From Paramylibacter kogurei (lineage in GTDB: Bacteria; Pseudomonadota; Alphaproteobacteria; Rhodobacterales; Rhodobacteraceae), in contig NZ_MDGM01000001.1 in assembly GCF_002742285.1 (NCBI RefSeq), positions 1-64,000 on the forward strand: a stretch of DNA of 64,000 bases, written 5' to 3'. The notes beneath the pieces are model-generated. The model made no database searches. It was not told the DNA's origin and worked only from the letters and a program-made list of their open reading frames with translations. A program made the translations under genes and the position numbers. Shown one piece after another: positions 63,093 to 64,000 of this stretch (the stretch's first letter is position 1; each line of letters begins with the position of its first letter).

Positions 63093-64000
63093 TTATAGAT
63101 TGTCCAAGGTTTCTTTTGTTTTTGGCATACGGTTCAGCGAATTTGCGATATGGTCGCGCCAGCGTGGGCCAACGTTTTTGGCCTGCGTAAATGCATCGGC
63201 CAAATCATCGGGGCGATCCTGTGCCATGACATCAATCAGGAATGCCGCCTGTTCGCGATCCTTGGACGATTTCAAACGATCAACCCCATCGCGGCGGCGA
63301 TCCGCGATGATCAATTTGTGAATGGCATAGCGTTCAGGGCGGGGCACTTGGACCAAAATGCCAGACCGATAAATCGCCGCTGCATGGATGGGTTCCGCGA
63401 TCAAGAAATTCAGGTAATTGAGCGATTGTGCGCTAACACCCAATGCGGGCAATTCACGCAAAGTTTCATCGCCAAATGCGGGGGTCAGGAATTCAACCAA
63501 CTGACCGCTTCCGCCTTGAACCCAGCGCCAAGTGTGAGCGGGATCAATCCCAGGTGCAGGCGCAAATTTTAGTTCCCTAAATGTGGTGGCAAGACCTGGA
63601 TCAACCTTGTCTTGCAATGCAACGCTAAGCTTTTCAAATTGAGCGATGTCGATATCGCCCGTGTTCGCCATCCCCCCCAAGGGCAGACGAATACCAAGTT
63701 CGCCCTCGTACAGGCGAAATGCATTTGTGCCAACGATGGTTCCCCCAAGACGAAACGTTCCCGCATCGGCCATCGCAGACAGGATAGACCCCGTTGCGCG
63801 ATCTGTTGGCGTCATGCCTTCGGCACGTAACAGGCGCACCAGACGTGATCGTTCGCCCTGTCGTTCCTTTGCGGTTTTGCGCAGTAATTCGATGGTATCA
63901 ATACGGGCGCGGGTTTCGTCATTATCTTCGCCGATATAGAAAAACCGCATGTCCACGCCAACGCGGCGCGCGGCATACCAATATGCCTTGTCCCCGCGTT
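63093..64000 (-). CDS. GSU2403-type nucleotidyltransferase-fold protein (5' end cut by window edge)
   Basis: The frame is open to the window end, so the N-terminus is missing; a GTG (63956) inside it is not the real start because upstream codons (KAYWYAARRVG) fit the family. The protein has a nucleotidyltransferase-like core (LGGTIVGTNAFRLYEGELGIRLP, TGDIDIAQFEKL) similar to GSU2403/AbiEii-like proteins. Function is unknown; it could be a toxin-type or tRNA-modifying transferase. Its context beside exopolysaccharide genes gives no further clue. Confidence 0.75.
   Translation of the reverse strand, partial: RGDKAYWYAARRVGVDMRFFYIGEDNDETRARIDTIELLRKTAKERQGERSRLVRLLRAEGMTPTDRATGSILSAMADAGTFRLGGTIVGTNAFRLYEGELGIRLPLGGMANTGDIDIAQFEKLSVALQDKVDPGLATTFRELKFAPAPGIDPAHTWRWVQGGSGQLVEFLTPAFGDETLRELPALGVSAQSLNYLNFLIAEPIHAAAIYRSGILVQVPRPERYAIHKLIIADRRRDGVDRLKSSKDREQAAFLIDVMAQDRPDDLADAFTQAKNVGPRWRDHIANSLNRMPKTKETLDNL

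Noticed and set aside
1..64000. tRNA, rRNA, CRISPR array or IS element
   Set aside because: No transposase reading frame, repeat-spacer array, cloverleaf-like sequence or rRNA segment was recognised on reading both strands; a tRNAscan or Infernal run would be decisive.

Overview
This window looks like part of a large extrachromosomal replicon (plasmid or chromid) of a marine-type alphaproteobacterium, most likely Rhodobacterales. The case rests on a complete repABC replication/partition module (59668 down to 56055), TAXI-type TRAP transport, a D-xylose-type ABC transporter, and roseobacter-like surface-polysaccharide genes. Base composition is moderate (mid-40s percent GC by eye, not computed) with a still more AT-rich patch at 46.2-47.3 kb. 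No rRNA, tRNA, CRISPR array or insertion sequence was recognised. Housekeeping-type genes (tamAB, aroQ, msrB, gdh) beside repABC favour a chromid over a small accessory plasmid; this is inference.

Layout. 1-4.4 kb: xylose-type ABC transporter (XylF-XylH-XylG, minus) divergent from a ROK repressor, which is translationally coupled to a di-haem oxidoreductase and a CRTAC1/FG-GAP protein (to 7.4 kb). 7.6-12.6 kb: TamA-TamB outer-membrane assembly pair. 12.6-17.9 kb: exported MsrB, an atypical SDR, a hybrid histidine kinase, and a DUF318 permease with a divergent LysR regulator. 18.0-21.6 kb: a five-gene zinc-type operon (His-rich DUF2796 protein, ABC ATPase, FtsX-like permease, two DUF3299 proteins) behind a Zur-box-like palindrome. 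21.9-23.8 kb: AhpD-like protein, DsbA-family protein and TetR regulator behind a striking 44-bp double operator. 23.8-31.2 kb: aroQ, a class IV aminotransferase, a MarR-RND efflux operon and a TIGR03084-type protein.

31.4-44.7 kb is a catabolic, transport and signalling region: hydratase/aldolase pair (HpaH/HpaI type), RpiR regulator, a tightly coupled trio of TAXI-like periplasmic binding protein, membrane Ser/Thr kinase with a PDZ-like periplasmic domain and PP2C phosphatase, then glutamate dehydrogenase divergent from a BKACE enzyme and a class III aminotransferase, and finally a universal stress protein, fused TRAP permease and TAXI binding protein. A near-perfect 33-bp palindrome sits between gdh and the BKACE gene, and 12 nt of it recur upstream of the TRAP gene. 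I regard the binding protein/kinase/phosphatase trio as the most interesting candidate system: it has the layout of a periplasmic ligand sensor wired to cytoplasmic Ser/Thr phosphorylation beside amino-acid-type metabolism.

44.9-55.9 kb is a surface polysaccharide locus: MVF-family flippase, EpsG-like polymerase, WbuB-like glycosyltransferase, initiating sugar transferase, DegT aminotransferase, sulfotransferase, a CapG-CapF-CapE set for UDP-N-acetyl-L-fucosamine, and UDP-glucose dehydrogenase. It predicts a sulfated, FucNAc- and uronate-containing glycan. repABC follows (56-59.7 kb) with two copies of a perfect palindrome flanking repC and a predicted antisense RNA in the repB-repC gap. The window ends with a YjbH/YjbF (GfcD/GfcB-like) exopolysaccharide pair and a truncated nucleotidyltransferase-fold gene.
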